DNA of 64,000 bases from an uncultured Collinsella sp. Lineage in GTDB: Bacteria; Actinomycetota; Coriobacteriia; Coriobacteriales; Coriobacteriaceae. Of the stretch, positions 52,565 through 62,267 are shown piece by piece (the first letter of the stretch is position 1; each line of letters begins with the position of its first letter). Position numbers and translations under genes: made by a program. Location of the stretch: NCBI GenBank assembly GCA_900544875.1, contig UQWS01000009.1:1-64000 (forward strand), written 5' to 3'. A model generated the notes under the pieces. The model was not told where the DNA came from. It did no database searches and worked only from the letters and a program-made list of their open reading frames with translations.

Positions 52565-53467
52565 TCACTCTGAATCAAATGACATGTCGCCCGAACCGAC
52601 CTCAAAACGATACGTAGCAGACTTATCGCCGTTATCGAATTCAAGATTCAAAATGGTCTCGCCGTCGTAGCCAAGCGGAAGGAAATCGCTCTCGAAGTCG
52701 CCGCTGCCCAAGGTAAGGCTTGCCTTAAAGCCCGTCGAGTTCGGAACCATCATCTCCACATCGCCCGAGCCCACACTCACGTCCATCGACTTCGCGGGGG
52801 CCTGGTAGAGCTCGAACGTCACATCGCCCGAACCGACCTCAGCACTGAGCGCATCAGTCACGCTGCCCGCAAACTCTACATCTCCCGCACCCAGGAAAAG
52901 GTCGAAGCCATCACAGGTGACACCGGCAATCTGCAGATCACCCGAGCCCACGTGCGCGTTGACTCCCTTCAGATGTTCGGCAACACGGCGCGGCAGCTCG
53001 ACCGTAACTGAGCGATCGATTGCCTTACCGTCATCACTTCCAAACTGGGAAACCTTGAGCGTCGAGTCCTCGACGGATGCGATGTTCTGCGTCGCGGCCT
53101 TGGAGGCATCCATACCATTGGCAACGCGTCCCCGCTCGATAACGCGAGCCTTGTTACCATCAACAACCTTGACGTCCACCGTAGCCGCATCGATATCGAA
53201 ATCGAGGTAGCGAAACTCATCGGCATCAAAGGTCGTACACGAAAGCTGCTGAGGCCGAGCGGAATAGTTACCGCCATCGTTCATAAAATCGTCGTCATCA
53301 ACCACATCGTCCATACCGGACAAGCCGGGTATAACATCGTCGAGATCCCACGGGCCATCAAAATGAATCAAAGTCCGCGAAACGCCAAAAACAAGCCCGA
53401 TAATCAGTACAAACGCTCCGATGCCGACGCCCAGGCGCAGCTTGGATTCATGCGAAAGCTTCATCAT
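52565..53467 (-). CDS. DUF4097-type beta-repeat membrane protein
   Basis: The 300-aa protein has an N-terminal transmembrane helix (LGVGIGAFVLIIGLVFGVSR), then an acidic linker and a DUF4097 beta-solenoid with at least six GSGD-type turns (HVGSGDLQIAG, GAGDVEFAG, VGSGDVTFEL, VGSGDVEMMV, LGSGDFESDF, VGSGDMSFDSE). DUF4097 proteins pair with HTH or PadR regulators in envelope-stress modules. It overlaps the upstream XRE gene as ATGA, so the two are co-translated. Confidence 0.88.
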   Translation of the reverse strand: MMKLSHESKLRLGVGIGAFVLIIGLVFGVSRTLIHFDGPWDLDDVIPGLSGMDDVVDDDDFMNDGGNYSARPQQLSCTTFDADEFRYLDFDIDAATVDVKVVDGNKARVIERGRVANGMDASKAATQNIASVEDSTLKVSQFGSDDGKAIDRSVTVELPRRVAEHLKGVNAHVGSGDLQIAGVTCDGFDLFLGAGDVEFAGSVTDALSAEVGSGDVTFELYQAPAKSMDVSVGSGDVEMMVPNSTGFKASLTLGSGDFESDFLPLGYDGETILNLEFDNGDKSATYRFEVGSGDMSFDSE

Positions 53468-54186
53468 TCGTCACCCTCTTTGGCACATGGCTCAGCGGTG
53501 GCCGCGGTAGCCACACCAGCATCAGGTTCCGCAGAAGTATCCTTCCCCTGGGCCTTGATCGCCACCGACGCCGGACCAACCTGAATATCCCCGCGCGCCC
53601 AATCACCATCGAGCGCACGCGCCACCCAGCGATAGATGGGAATCGTGAAGAAGATCAGCGCGGCAAAGGGACCGGCACCAAACAGGAACATCAGTAAAAA
53701 GAACAGCAGCCAGCACACGGCCCAATACGGGAACGACTGGAACGGACCCTTCACCGGAGTCGGGCCGGCCGCGCCACCGCCCGTCACCTGCGCCGTCGCC
53801 GCATTGGCGGCCTGCGCACTCCAGCTTGCCGCTTGCGCCGCCTTGGCCGCAGCATCACTCGCCTGCGTTGCCGCCTCGGTAGCGCGCGCCGCCGCCTCAT
53901 GGGTGCGAGCACGCTCTGCCGCCTCGGCCTCGCGCTGACGGGCGCGGTCCTCGTTCTCAAACTCGATATCGTCCTCGATCTCGTCGCTCGGATTGAGCAG
54001 CTCGTCCAGGCTCACGCCATAGAGCTTGGCGAGCGAGATCAGGTTCTCGGTATCGGGTGAGCTCTCCGCGCGTTCCCATTTACTGACCGCCTGGCGCGAC
54101 AGCCCTAACTTTCGCGCCAGCCCTTCTTGGCTAAAACCCTTGCTGCGACGAAGGTCGGCGAGCCGCTGCGCAGTTTCTACATTCAT
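53464..54186 (-). CDS. XRE regulator with membrane anchor
   Basis: The 240-aa protein has an HTH at residues 4-65 (GFSQEGLARKLGLSRQAVSK), an Ala/Glu-rich coiled stretch (about 85-150) and two hydrophobic segments (YWAVCWLLFFLLMFLFGAGP and the next). The ATG at 54186 has GGAGGA at ideal spacing. It likely senses at the membrane together with its DUF4097 partner and regulates that pair, a guess from coupling alone. Confidence 0.9.
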   Translation of the reverse strand: MNVETAQRLADLRRSKGFSQEGLARKLGLSRQAVSKWERAESSPDTENLISLAKLYGVSLDELLNPSDEIEDDIEFENEDRARQREAEAAERARTHEAAARATEAATQASDAAAKAAQAASWSAQAANAATAQVTGGGAAGPTPVKGPFQSFPYWAVCWLLFFLLMFLFGAGPFAALIFFTIPIYRWVARALDGDWARGDIQVGPASVAIKAQGKDTSAEPDAGVATAATAEPCAKEGDE

Positions 54187-54453
54187 GGTTCCTCCTATGT
54201 GATGCCAGCCGTGCCGCCGGACCGTTTTTGTTCTTAAGGCGCCTTGCACAGTTAAAAATCTATCCGCCACCGCCAAAAGCATGCCACCTATTCTAGTGAG
54301 ATTTTTGACAACCGGCGGTTGCGGGTGCATATGAGCTGCGGAAATGTGTCCAAACAAAGCAATGACCCGTAGCTTGGTTGTCCCCGTTGCAGCGTTAACG
54401 GTAGTATGGTCGTACTGTTTATTCCGCACCGCCAACGGAGGGAGTTCCGCGCC

Positions 54454-55326
54454 GTGAACCGCGATTTCGCCTCATCGCTCATCCAGCTCAACAACACGTT
54501 CTATCGCGAGCACTCCGCCTCCTTCTCCGATACGCGCCAGGCCCCGTGGCCCGGCTGGGTGCGCACCATGGATATCGCGCTCGGGCAGCTCGACGTCGCC
54601 ACGATCGAGCATCCCGTCCGCGTCTTCGATCTTGCCTGCGGCAATATGCGGTTCGAGAACTTTGCCGCCGGCGGCGCACTTGCCGCCAAGGGCGTCGACG
54701 GAGCAAACCCCTCGGCAGATGCCAGCTGTCCGTTTGAGTTCTATGGCGTCGACTCGTGCCAAGACCTGGCCATCGATGCACATGGCCACGCGCTGCGCAT
54801 TCCCAACCTGCACTTCCAGGAGCTCGATGTGCTCGATGCCCTCATGAAACTCAATCCCGCCGAGACGCCCGATGTGCTTTTCGATGCCCCGCTCGCCGAC
54901 ATCTCGGTCTGCTTTGGCTTTATGCACCACGTGCCGTCGTGCGAGTACCGCGTACGCGTGCTCGACGCCCTGGTGCGCCAGACACGCCCGGGCGGCATCA
55001 TCGCCATCAGCTTTTGGGAGTTTATGAATGACGAGCGCATGGCGCGCAAGGCCGTTCGCGCCGAAGCCCGCGCCGAGCTCACCCCGCCGTTTGAGGGCTA
55101 CGACTCCGCGCAGTTTGAGGCCGGCGACCACCTCATTGGCTGGCAAAACGACCGCCACGCCTACCGCTATTGCCATCACTTTGACGATCAGCAGATCACC
55201 GACCTGGTGCGCGGCGTGCGTACGTTCTACAAGAGCGGCGAGGTCCCCGTGCGCGAGCTTGAGCGCTTCCATGCCGACGGTCGTAGCGGCGAGCTCAACC
55301 GCTATGTGATTCTCAAGCGCCTGTAG
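54454..55326 (+). CDS. class I SAM-dependent methyltransferase
   Basis: The 290-aa protein has the SAM motif I VFDLACGNMRF, FYGVDSCQDLAIDAHG, the motif IV-like DISVCFGFMHHVPS and RQTRPGGIIAISFWEF. The substrate is unknown; the length and absence of extra domains fit a small-molecule methyltransferase. The GTG at 54454 has GAGGGAG upstream. It is divergent from the XRE gene. Confidence 0.82.
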   Translation: MNRDFASSLIQLNNTFYREHSASFSDTRQAPWPGWVRTMDIALGQLDVATIEHPVRVFDLACGNMRFENFAAGGALAAKGVDGANPSADASCPFEFYGVDSCQDLAIDAHGHALRIPNLHFQELDVLDALMKLNPAETPDVLFDAPLADISVCFGFMHHVPSCEYRVRVLDALVRQTRPGGIIAISFWEFMNDERMARKAVRAEARAELTPPFEGYDSAQFEAGDHLIGWQNDRHAYRYCHHFDDQQITDLVRGVRTFYKSGEVPVRELERFHADGRSGELNRYVILKRL

Positions 55327-55444
55327 GCACCGACGACTCGCCGTCGAGCCGCACCGCATCTTTCAGGCAAACTATGCCCACCCTTTTTCAACCCATTGAC
55401 GGAACGCGCGGCTATGCGTTCCACACTTATGACCAAGGAGCCTC

Positions 55445-56284
55445 ATGGGAGCCGTCCACGTTCGCACGCCTAAGAACTTTGTGCTCGAGGAGCGCCTGGA
55501 GCGCTACGCCGATGCGATTGAGACGAACCCCGAAATCTATGCCGGAGATTGGCGCAAGGCCTGTGCGCCAGTTGGCAGCAAGCCTTTCGAACATCTTCAC
55601 CTGGATCTCGGTTGTGGCAAGGGAACGTACCTTGTAGAGCGCGCGGCCCACGAGCCAAACACCCTCTTTATCGGCATGGACCAGGAGCCCATCTGCATCG
55701 CCTATGCCGCGCAGAAAATCTGCGAGCAGGAACTGGCCAACGCACTCGTCCTGCCCCGAGGCGCCGCATCGCTGCCGCAGCTGTTTGCCACAGGCGAGCT
55801 CGATGCCATCACCATTAACTTTCCCACGCCGCAGCCCAAGGCCAAGTACGCCAAAAAACGACTCGTCCATGTCGGCCATCTGATGCTCTACCGCCCGCTC
55901 TTTTCAGCCGGCGCTACCGTCACGCTGCGCACCGACAGCAAGCCATTGCGCGACTACGCCCTGGGGCAGTTTGCCGCGGCAGGCTACGACACGCTTTGGG
56001 TAAGCGACAACGTCCGCCGCGACCATCCCGAGCATCCCGAGACCGAATATGAATGCCGCACGCGCGAGATGGGTGCCGTCGTCTATGGCATTTGTGCCAC
56101 GCCCGGAGCGCAGCCAACCGACGAACAGCTCACAGTAGGCCGCGCGCAGGAGCAAAGCCTTGCCTGCTACCTGCCCGATAACCTCGATGAGCTCACCTAT
56201 GTACCTCTGGGCATGGAAGAAGCCGTCGAGAACTTTAGAAACCGCGCCCGCAAAGGCAAGAAGCGCCTGCCGCAAGAGCACTAA
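55445..56284 (+). CDS. trmB: tRNA (guanine-N7-)-methyltransferase
   Basis: The 279-aa protein has LHLDLGCGKGTYLVE, FIGMDQEPICIAYAAQK, the TrmB catalytic region INFPTPQPKAKYAKKRL and YECRTREMG near the end. TrmB forms m7G46 in tRNAs. The C-terminal 50 residues after the catalytic core are longer than usual. AAGGAG lies before the ATG. Confidence 0.87.
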   Translation: MGAVHVRTPKNFVLEERLERYADAIETNPEIYAGDWRKACAPVGSKPFEHLHLDLGCGKGTYLVERAAHEPNTLFIGMDQEPICIAYAAQKICEQELANALVLPRGAASLPQLFATGELDAITINFPTPQPKAKYAKKRLVHVGHLMLYRPLFSAGATVTLRTDSKPLRDYALGQFAAAGYDTLWVSDNVRRDHPEHPETEYECRTREMGAVVYGICATPGAQPTDEQLTVGRAQEQSLACYLPDNLDELTYVPLGMEEAVENFRNRARKGKKRLPQEH

Positions 56285-56382
56285 CTTCACGCGCCCATTT
56301 CCTGCATTTTCTTTCGCGCTGGCACCCCGCGCCGCCGCTACGCCATAATAGTTGGCGGACAATCGCGAGAGAAAGCAAACAC

Positions 56383-59064
56383 ATGGCACAGACCACGACA
56401 GATATCGCCGCCAGCACCGTCTCCGGTGCCGGAGCCGCCAGTTCATTCTCGGGCGGCACGGGAACCGAAGCCGAATTCGGCTCGCTCGGTGCGCTCTCCC
56501 CCACCTGGTGGGAGCCCGAGGACGGCAGCGAGCCCGAACCGTGGCTCACGCCCGACCAGGCCTTCGAGCGCTTCTTTGAATGGACGAGCGACCGCGGCAT
56601 TGAACTGTGGGACCACCAAGAAGAGGCCCTCATGGACCTGGCAGCCGGCGATCACGTCATTTTGGGCACACCGACCGGATCGGGCAAATCGCTCGTCGCA
56701 CTGGGCATGCTCTTTATGGGCATGGCGCAGGGCAAGCGCTGCTATTACACGGCCCCCATCAAGGCCTTGGTCAGCGAAAAGTTTTTCGACCTGGTGCAGG
56801 TGCTCGGCCGCGATAACGTCGGCATGATCACCGGCGACACGCATATCAACACCAAGGCACCCGTCATCTGCTGCACGGCCGAGATTCTTGCCAACGACGC
56901 ACTGCGCGAGGGCGAGGACGCCGATGTTGGCTGCGTCGCCATGGACGAGTTCCACTACTTTGCAGACCCCGACCGCGGCTGGGCCTGGCAGGTGCCGCTG
57001 CTCACTCTGCCCCATACGCAGTTTATGCTCATGAGCGCCACGCTCGGCGATGTCACCGCCATCGCCGCCTCACTCGAGGAGCACACCGGCGCTGCCTGCG
57101 ACCTGGTCGTCGACGCCCCGCGTCCTGTTCCGCTGAGTTACGACTATGTGACGACCTCCCTCGAGGGCACGGTCGAGCTCGCCATGCGCCGCGACGAGGC
57201 CCCACTCTATATCGTGCACTTTAGCCAGGATGCCGCACTTGCGACGGCACAGTCGCTCGCCAATTTTGGCATTGCCAGCAAGGAGCAGCGCGAGGCCATC
57301 AAGGAGGCGGCCAAGGGCACGAGCTTCTCGACGGCCTTCGGCAAAATCCTCAAGCGCTTGCTCGGATGCGGCGTCGGCGTGCACCATGCTGGCATGTTGC
57401 CGCGCTACCGCCTGCTGGTCGAGCGCTTGGCGCAGCAGGGCCTGCTACCCGTCATCTGCGGCACCGATACGCTCGGCGTCGGTATCAACGTGCCCATCCA
57501 CACCGTGGTGCTCACCGCGCTCACCAAGTTCGATGGCTACAAGATGCGTCGTCTGCGCGCCCGCGAGTTCCATCAGATTGCCGGTCGTGCCGGCCGCTCG
57601 GGCTTCGATACCGAGGGCATGGTCATCGCCGAGGCACCCGAGCACGAGATCGAGAATGCCAAGCTTATGGCCAAGGCGGGCGACGACCCCAAAAAGCTCC
57701 GCAAGATTAAAAAGAAGAAGGCCCCCGAGGGCTTTGTCACCTGGAACAAGCAGACGTTCGAGCGCCTGATCGAGACGCAGCCCGAGACACTCAAGCCGCG
57801 CCTGCGCATCACGCACTCCATGGTGATTAGCGTGGTCGAGCAGGGTGGCGATGCCCGAGCCCGCGTACACGACCTCATCGAGACGAGCCTGCAGACCCCC
57901 GAGGAAAAGGCTAAGCTCGAGGTTCGTGCCGACGAGATCTTCGCCACGCTCATCGATTCCGGCGTCGTCGTGCGCACCGAGGTGCCGCCCGCACCCGACG
58001 CTCCGGCTGACGCCGCGCCGGACATCGACTACGCACTGACGGTCGACCTGCCCGAGGACTTTGCGCTCGACCAGCCGCTCTCGCCGTTTTTGCTTGCCGC
58101 GTTGGAGCTGCTCGATCCCGAGAGCGAGACCTATACCATGGACCTCATCAGTATGGTCGAGGCCACGCTCGAGGACCCCAAACAGGTGCTCCGCGCCCAG
58201 GAGCGTGCCGCGCGCGACCGCGCCATGGCCGAGATGAAGGCCGACGGCGTCGAATACGAGGAGCGCCTGGAGCGCATTCAGGACGTCACGTACGAAAAGC
58301 CGCTCGAGGACCTGCTCGATGCCGCCTTTGACAAGTACTGCCAGGAAGTGCCCTGGGCAAACGACTACCAGCTCTCCCCCAAGAGCGTCCTGCGCGATAT
58401 GTTGGAAAGCGCGAGCGATTTTAAGGGCTACATTCAAAAGCTCGGCATCGCCCGCTCCGAGGGCATTTTGCTGCGCTACCTGGCAGAGGCTTACCGTTCT
58501 CTCGACCGCACCGTACCCATCGAGAAGCGCGACGAGCGCCTGCGCGACATTATCTCGTGGCTGGGCTTTGTGGTGCGCTCGGTCGACTCGAGCCTGGTGG
58601 ACGAGTGGGAGAACGCCGGCAACCCGGCAGCCCTCGATGCCGCGCCGCCACAGGGCATCGACGAGGTCGTGGCGGACCGCCGCGGCTGCACGCTGCTGGT
58701 GCGCAATGCGCTCTTCCGCCGCGTGACCCTTGCCGCCCGCGAGCACGTTCGCGACCTGGGCGAACTCGACGACGACTGGGGCATGAGCGAGATTCGCTGG
58801 CAAAAGGCGCTCGATGCCTACCATGAGCAGCACGAGGAAATCCTCACCGACGGAGATGCCCGCAGCGCCGCGATGTTCTCCATCGATGAGTCCGACGAGA
58901 AGACCGCGCACGTATGGCACGTGCACCAGATCTTTGCCGACGAGGATGGCGACCACGACTTTGGCATCATGGGCGATGTCGATCTGGACGCCACGCAAGA
59001 CGGCGGCGAGGTCATCTTCAAAAACTACCGCGTCGGCTTTATCGAGGACCTGCTCGAGGACTAG
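56383..59064 (+). CDS. Ski2/HelY-like helicase with DUF3516-type C-terminus
   Basis: The 893-aa superfamily 2 helicase has GTPTGSGKSLVAL (Walker A, about residue 106), motif II AMDEFHYF, MSATLGD, a motif V GTDTLGVGINVP and motif VI QIAGRAGRSGFDT. The helical C-terminal region (residues about 450-893) is DUF3516-like. Related bacterial proteins resemble Ski2/Mtr4 and are thought to act on RNA, but the role is not settled. A 60-residue Ser/Gly/Pro-rich N-terminal tail precedes the core. Confidence 0.88.
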   Translation: MAQTTTDIAASTVSGAGAASSFSGGTGTEAEFGSLGALSPTWWEPEDGSEPEPWLTPDQAFERFFEWTSDRGIELWDHQEEALMDLAAGDHVILGTPTGSGKSLVALGMLFMGMAQGKRCYYTAPIKALVSEKFFDLVQVLGRDNVGMITGDTHINTKAPVICCTAEILANDALREGEDADVGCVAMDEFHYFADPDRGWAWQVPLLTLPHTQFMLMSATLGDVTAIAASLEEHTGAACDLVVDAPRPVPLSYDYVTTSLEGTVELAMRRDEAPLYIVHFSQDAALATAQSLANFGIASKEQREAIKEAAKGTSFSTAFGKILKRLLGCGVGVHHAGMLPRYRLLVERLAQQGLLPVICGTDTLGVGINVPIHTVVLTALTKFDGYKMRRLRAREFHQIAGRAGRSGFDTEGMVIAEAPEHEIENAKLMAKAGDDPKKLRKIKKKKAPEGFVTWNKQTFERLIETQPETLKPRLRITHSMVISVVEQGGDARARVHDLIETSLQTPEEKAKLEVRADEIFATLIDSGVVVRTEVPPAPDAPADAAPDIDYALTVDLPEDFALDQPLSPFLLAALELLDPESETYTMDLISMVEATLEDPKQVLRAQERAARDRAMAEMKADGVEYEERLERIQDVTYEKPLEDLLDAAFDKYCQEVPWANDYQLSPKSVLRDMLESASDFKGYIQKLGIARSEGILLRYLAEAYRSLDRTVPIEKRDERLRDIISWLGFVVRSVDSSLVDEWENAGNPAALDAAPPQGIDEVVADRRGCTLLVRNALFRRVTLAAREHVRDLGELDDDWGMSEIRWQKALDAYHEQHEEILTDGDARSAAMFSIDESDEKTAHVWHVHQIFADEDGDHDFGIMGDVDLDATQDGGEVIFKNYRVGFIEDLLED

Positions 59065-59085
59065 CCGAACATACTGGAACGAAAC

Positions 59086-59126
59086 AAAGCGGGGCCGTTG
59101 GCAATATCGCCAGCGGCCCCGCTTTT
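59086..59126. terminator. convergent bidirectional terminator
   Basis: The outer stem AAAGCGGGGCC/GGCCCCGCTTT and the inner TGGC/GCCA form a near-perfect hairpin (59086-59102 with 59109-59125), ending in TTTT on the plus strand and preceded by AAA that gives T's on the minus. It serves both the helicase and the convergent DUF2130 gene. Confidence 0.9.
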
Positions 59127-59143
59127 GCACTATCTGCTATGCC

Positions 59144-60901
59144 TTACTCGGCATCTTCGACCTCATACGAATCTGCCTCGGCGGGCTCATCGTTTGTCTC
59201 TGGCGCAGCCCCGCGCGCCTCGTCAAACGCCGCCTTCATGGTCTTGTTGCCCCATGTGAGCTTGCGAATGGTAAGATCGTCGGCTTTCTTGTTGGCTAGG
59301 CGCAGATTGTTCTCGGAGGACAGCAACGCCTCCTTGGTTTTCTGCAGATGGCTAATCGTCTTGTCGATCTCATCAATCGCCGTTTGGAACTTGCGGCTCG
59401 CGATCTCGTAGTTGCGACCGAAATCATTCTTGAACTTTTCCATCTTGGCTTCGAAGTTCGTGACGTCGATATTCTGCTGTTTGTACTCCGCCAGCTCCTG
59501 CTTATAGCGCAGCGAACCCATGGCGGCGTTGCGAAGAAGCGTAATCATGGGAATGAAAAACTGTGGGCGAATCACGTACATCTTCTCGTAGCGATAGCTC
59601 ACGTCGACTATCCCTGCGTTATAGAGCTCGCTCTCGGGCTCGAGTAGCGTGCAGAGCACCGCGTACTCACAGCCTTTTTGGCGGCGATCGTGGTCGAGTT
59701 TCTTAAAGAAGTCCTCGTTTTTATGCTTGGTCGTGGTCTCGTCGTTCTCGTTTTTCATCTCGAACATAATCGAAATGACCTCGTTACCGCTCGCGTCGCA
59801 CTCGCGGAAGATAAAGTCGCCCTTGGTACCCTCGGACGCATCGTTATCTTTCTCGAAGTACGCGTTGGGAAACGCCGTCATGCGCAGACGGTTGAACTCG
59901 GTCTCGCAGTGCTGCTCGAGCGACTCGCCCACCATCTTGGTGGACAGGCGGACCTTCATGTCCTTAAGGCGCTCAATCTCTTCATCCTTGTAGCGAATCA
60001 GGTCATCGCTCGCGCGCTTGGCCTGCGCAAGCTCGAGCTCGTGTGCCGCCTTGGCTTGCTCCTCGCGAGAATCGCGCACCGCCAGCTCGCTCGTCAGCTT
60101 GGCACGTGCCTCATCGCGCTCTCGCTCCGCCGCGGCGACCGCCTCTGACATGTTCATTTTTGCCATCAGTTCCTGCTCGCGCAACTGGGCACGCAGACCC
60201 TCGGCCTCTTGCTCGGACTGTGCCTTTGCGGCAGAAAACTTCTCTTGCACCTTCACGCGATAGTCAGCAAGCGCGCGCTCGGCCTCGCTGCGAGCGGCAT
60301 CGAGCTCACGCTGCGACTCGGCCGCAGCGGCGGCAAGCGCCATCTCCTGGGCCTTGTCCGCCGCGGCAAGTCTGGCCTGCAGCTCAGCAATCTGAGCATC
60401 ACGTGCAGCTAAATCGTTTTGAGCGGCATTGCGCGTCGCCGACTCGACGAGCTTGGCTTCGTCATCTTTGCGCTCCAGCTGCGCACGCAAATTGTCGATC
60501 TCGCGCTGAAGCTCGGCATTCTCCTTTTGAGCATCGGCGCGGGCCTCAACCGCCGCGCGCTGACTTGCACTCTCGCGCTCTGCGGCAGCGCCTTCGAGCT
60601 TGGCGCGCAGCTCGGCAAGCTCAGCGTCGCGCTTGGCAACCTCTTGTGCCAGCTTCTGCTCCGCAGTGTTCTTCTGCTCGGCAAGCTGAGCGTTGCGCTG
60701 AGACTCTGCCTCTTGCAAGGCAGCCGTCGAACGCGAGCGCTCAAGCTCCAGCGCCTGCTCGCCCTCGCGCTGGACTGCCCTCACACGCTCATCCAAATCG
60801 CGCGAAAACTCGGCATTGCGCACTTGTTTGACGATATCCGCATAGCCGGACGCATCGACCTTAAAAACTTCGCCGCAATGCGGGCACTTAATCTCGTTCA
60901 T
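59144..60901 (-). CDS. DUF2130 protein with long coiled coil
   Basis: The 585-aa protein opens with a zinc-ribbon-like [10 protein letters not shown]. It continues with a coiled coil of about 300 residues rich in Glu/Ala/Arg/Lys, then the DUF2130 domain ([40 protein letters not shown]). The domain's E-x-K pattern in FEMKNE resembles nuclease folds of the restriction-endonuclease class, but activity is unproven. The ATG at 60901 is preceded by GAGGAG. Confidence 0.88.
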   Translation of the reverse strand: MNEIKCPHCGEVFKVDASGYADIVKQVRNAEFSRDLDERVRAVQREGEQALELERSRSTAALQEAESQRNAQLAEQKNTAEQKLAQEVAKRDAELAELRAKLEGAAAERESASQRAAVEARADAQKENAELQREIDNLRAQLERKDDEAKLVESATRNAAQNDLAARDAQIAELQARLAAADKAQEMALAAAAAESQRELDAARSEAERALADYRVKVQEKFSAAKAQSEQEAEGLRAQLREQELMAKMNMSEAVAAAERERDEARAKLTSELAVRDSREEQAKAAHELELAQAKRASDDLIRYKDEEIERLKDMKVRLSTKMVGESLEQHCETEFNRLRMTAFPNAYFEKDNDASEGTKGDFIFRECDASGNEVISIMFEMKNENDETTTKHKNEDFFKKLDHDRRQKGCEYAVLCTLLEPESELYNAGIVDVSYRYEKMYVIRPQFFIPMITLLRNAAMGSLRYKQELAEYKQQNIDVTNFEAKMEKFKNDFGRNYEIASRKFQTAIDEIDKTISHLQKTKEALLSSENNLRLANKKADDLTIRKLTWGNKTMKAAFDEARGAAPETNDEPAEADSYEVEDAE

Positions 60902-61039
60902 AGCAGCTCCTCGATGGACGCAAACTTCAACCGCCTTCACTCTACCGCGCCGCGCGGACAAATAAGTCGCCGCTACCAGAATGACTACGGCGCCAGAACC
61001 ACCACAAAGGTGCCTGTCCCCTTCGCGGCGGTTTGCGAG

Positions 61040-61585
61040 CTACAGTCCAAAGAAATTCAGGATCTGGTCTCGGCTTACGGGCTTGTAGTTGTTGGCGTCG
61101 AGGCCCACATCGTAGCGGTAAATGGGGCGCTCGCGATCGCGGTTGCGAGCGTTGGTGCGGTCTCCTCTGCTGTGGATATGCCCGTGTAGCATGATGGCGC
61201 CACGCGCCTTACCATTCCAGCTGAGCATGGGGTAGTGGCTCATAACCAGACGATGCCCCTTGGCATAGCCGGGAGCAATCTCCAGGTAATCGCGCACGTC
61301 TTCCCAAATCTGCGGTACGTCGGGATCTTCCCAGTCGCCGTCATGGTTACCACGGACGAGCGTCACATTCTTGCATTCGATACGCTCGCGCAGGCGCACC
61401 GCCTCTGCCAGGGGCAAACGATAGGTAAAGTCTCCCAAGATATAGAGGCGGTCGTCCACAGCCACGCACTCATTGATGGCATCGATGACCTTGCGGTTCA
61501 TCTCCTCGACCGAATCAAACGGCCGATCCATGTCGTGCAAGATATTCGTATCGCCCAGGTGCAGGTCGGCGGTAAACCACATCAT
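61040..61585 (-). CDS. calcineurin-like metallophosphoesterase
   Basis: The 181-aa protein has the metal-site series FTADLHLGD, ILGDFTYRL, VRGNHDGD, SHYPML and LHGHIHSRGD, a complete calcineurin-like phosphoesterase pattern. The substrate is unknown; small forms of this type are often nucleotide phosphodiesterases or protein phosphatases. GAGG lies 9 nt before ATG at 61585; the next ATG (61582) is also usable. Confidence 0.9.
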   Translation of the reverse strand: MMWFTADLHLGDTNILHDMDRPFDSVEEMNRKVIDAINECVAVDDRLYILGDFTYRLPLAEAVRLRERIECKNVTLVRGNHDGDWEDPDVPQIWEDVRDYLEIAPGYAKGHRLVMSHYPMLSWNGKARGAIMLHGHIHSRGDRTNARNRDRERPIYRYDVGLDANNYKPVSRDQILNFFGL

Positions 61586-61651
61586 CGTCTCTGTCCTCAT
61601 TTCGCAACGCATCAAACTCGTGCTAAGTATACAGACACAGCGATGCGGCGG

Positions 61652-61831
61652 TTAGCCAAAGAGCCCGCCGAACAATCCTCGGCGGCGCTTGTCCTTTTTA
61701 TTCGAATCTTTTCCCGGGGTGTTCTTATCCTTTTGCTTTTTGCGGTCCTGCTCCAACTCATCGTCATCAAGTAGCATATCCCACTCAAACGGGTCATCCG
61801 TCAGATCGAACAGATCATCGTCATCAAACAT
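61652..61831 (-). CDS. small charged protein, unknown
   Basis: The 59-aa product is polarised: acidic N-terminal half (FDDDDLFDLTDDPFEWDMLL) and a Lys/Arg-rich tail ending GLFGGLFG. The start at 61831 has GGGGA 5 nt upstream. It lies 18 nt after the HIRAN gene, suggesting a shared message. No family recognised; it could be a disordered binding protein. Confidence 0.6.
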   Translation of the reverse strand: MFDDDDLFDLTDDPFEWDMLLDDDELEQDRKKQKDKNTPGKDSNKKDKRRRGLFGGLFG

Positions 61832-61849
61832 GGCAGTCCCCATTGCCGA

Positions 61850-62176
61850 CTAGCGAGCATCCACCACGTAGAGTCCAACGCGAACCTGATGCCACGGGCT
61901 GCGCTCGGGAGCAACCTGTTGCACGTGGGCCTCAAATACGTCCTCATGGCCGTAATACATCATCAAGGACAGCGGGCCGACCTCGTTTCCCGGAACATAG
62001 CCAAGTTTGGTCTTGCCATAGTAGATCGCAACCGCCTCGGGGTCATGGGGATTATCGCGCTCGGCACACAGCGTCAGTTTATCGCCCGCTTTAAGATCGC
62101 CTAGGACCAAAGCGCCGTCGGCATATTGAAATCCTGCGATATGAAACGACAGAAGAACACGTGAAGGCTCGTACAT
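61850..62176 (-). CDS. stand-alone HIRAN-domain protein
   Basis: The 108-aa protein is a HIRAN domain by itself: HIAGFQYADGALVLGDLKAG, LTLCAERDNPHDPEAVAIYY, KLGYVPGNEV. HIRAN domains bind DNA ends or stalled forks when fused to helicases, and here there is no enzyme domain. GAGGAG before the ATG supports the start. The next gene on the same strand is the 59-aa protein. Confidence 0.88.
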   Translation of the reverse strand: MYEPSRVLLSFHIAGFQYADGALVLGDLKAGDKLTLCAERDNPHDPEAVAIYYGKTKLGYVPGNEVGPLSLMMYYGHEDVFEAHVQQVAPERSPWHQVRVGLYVVDAR

Positions 62177-62267
62177 GGCAACTCCTCTAACGGCCGGATA
62201 AACCAGCGTTTGACCTTATCGAGAAGTCTACGGGCCCGTGCGGACATAAATTCATCCTTATCTGATT

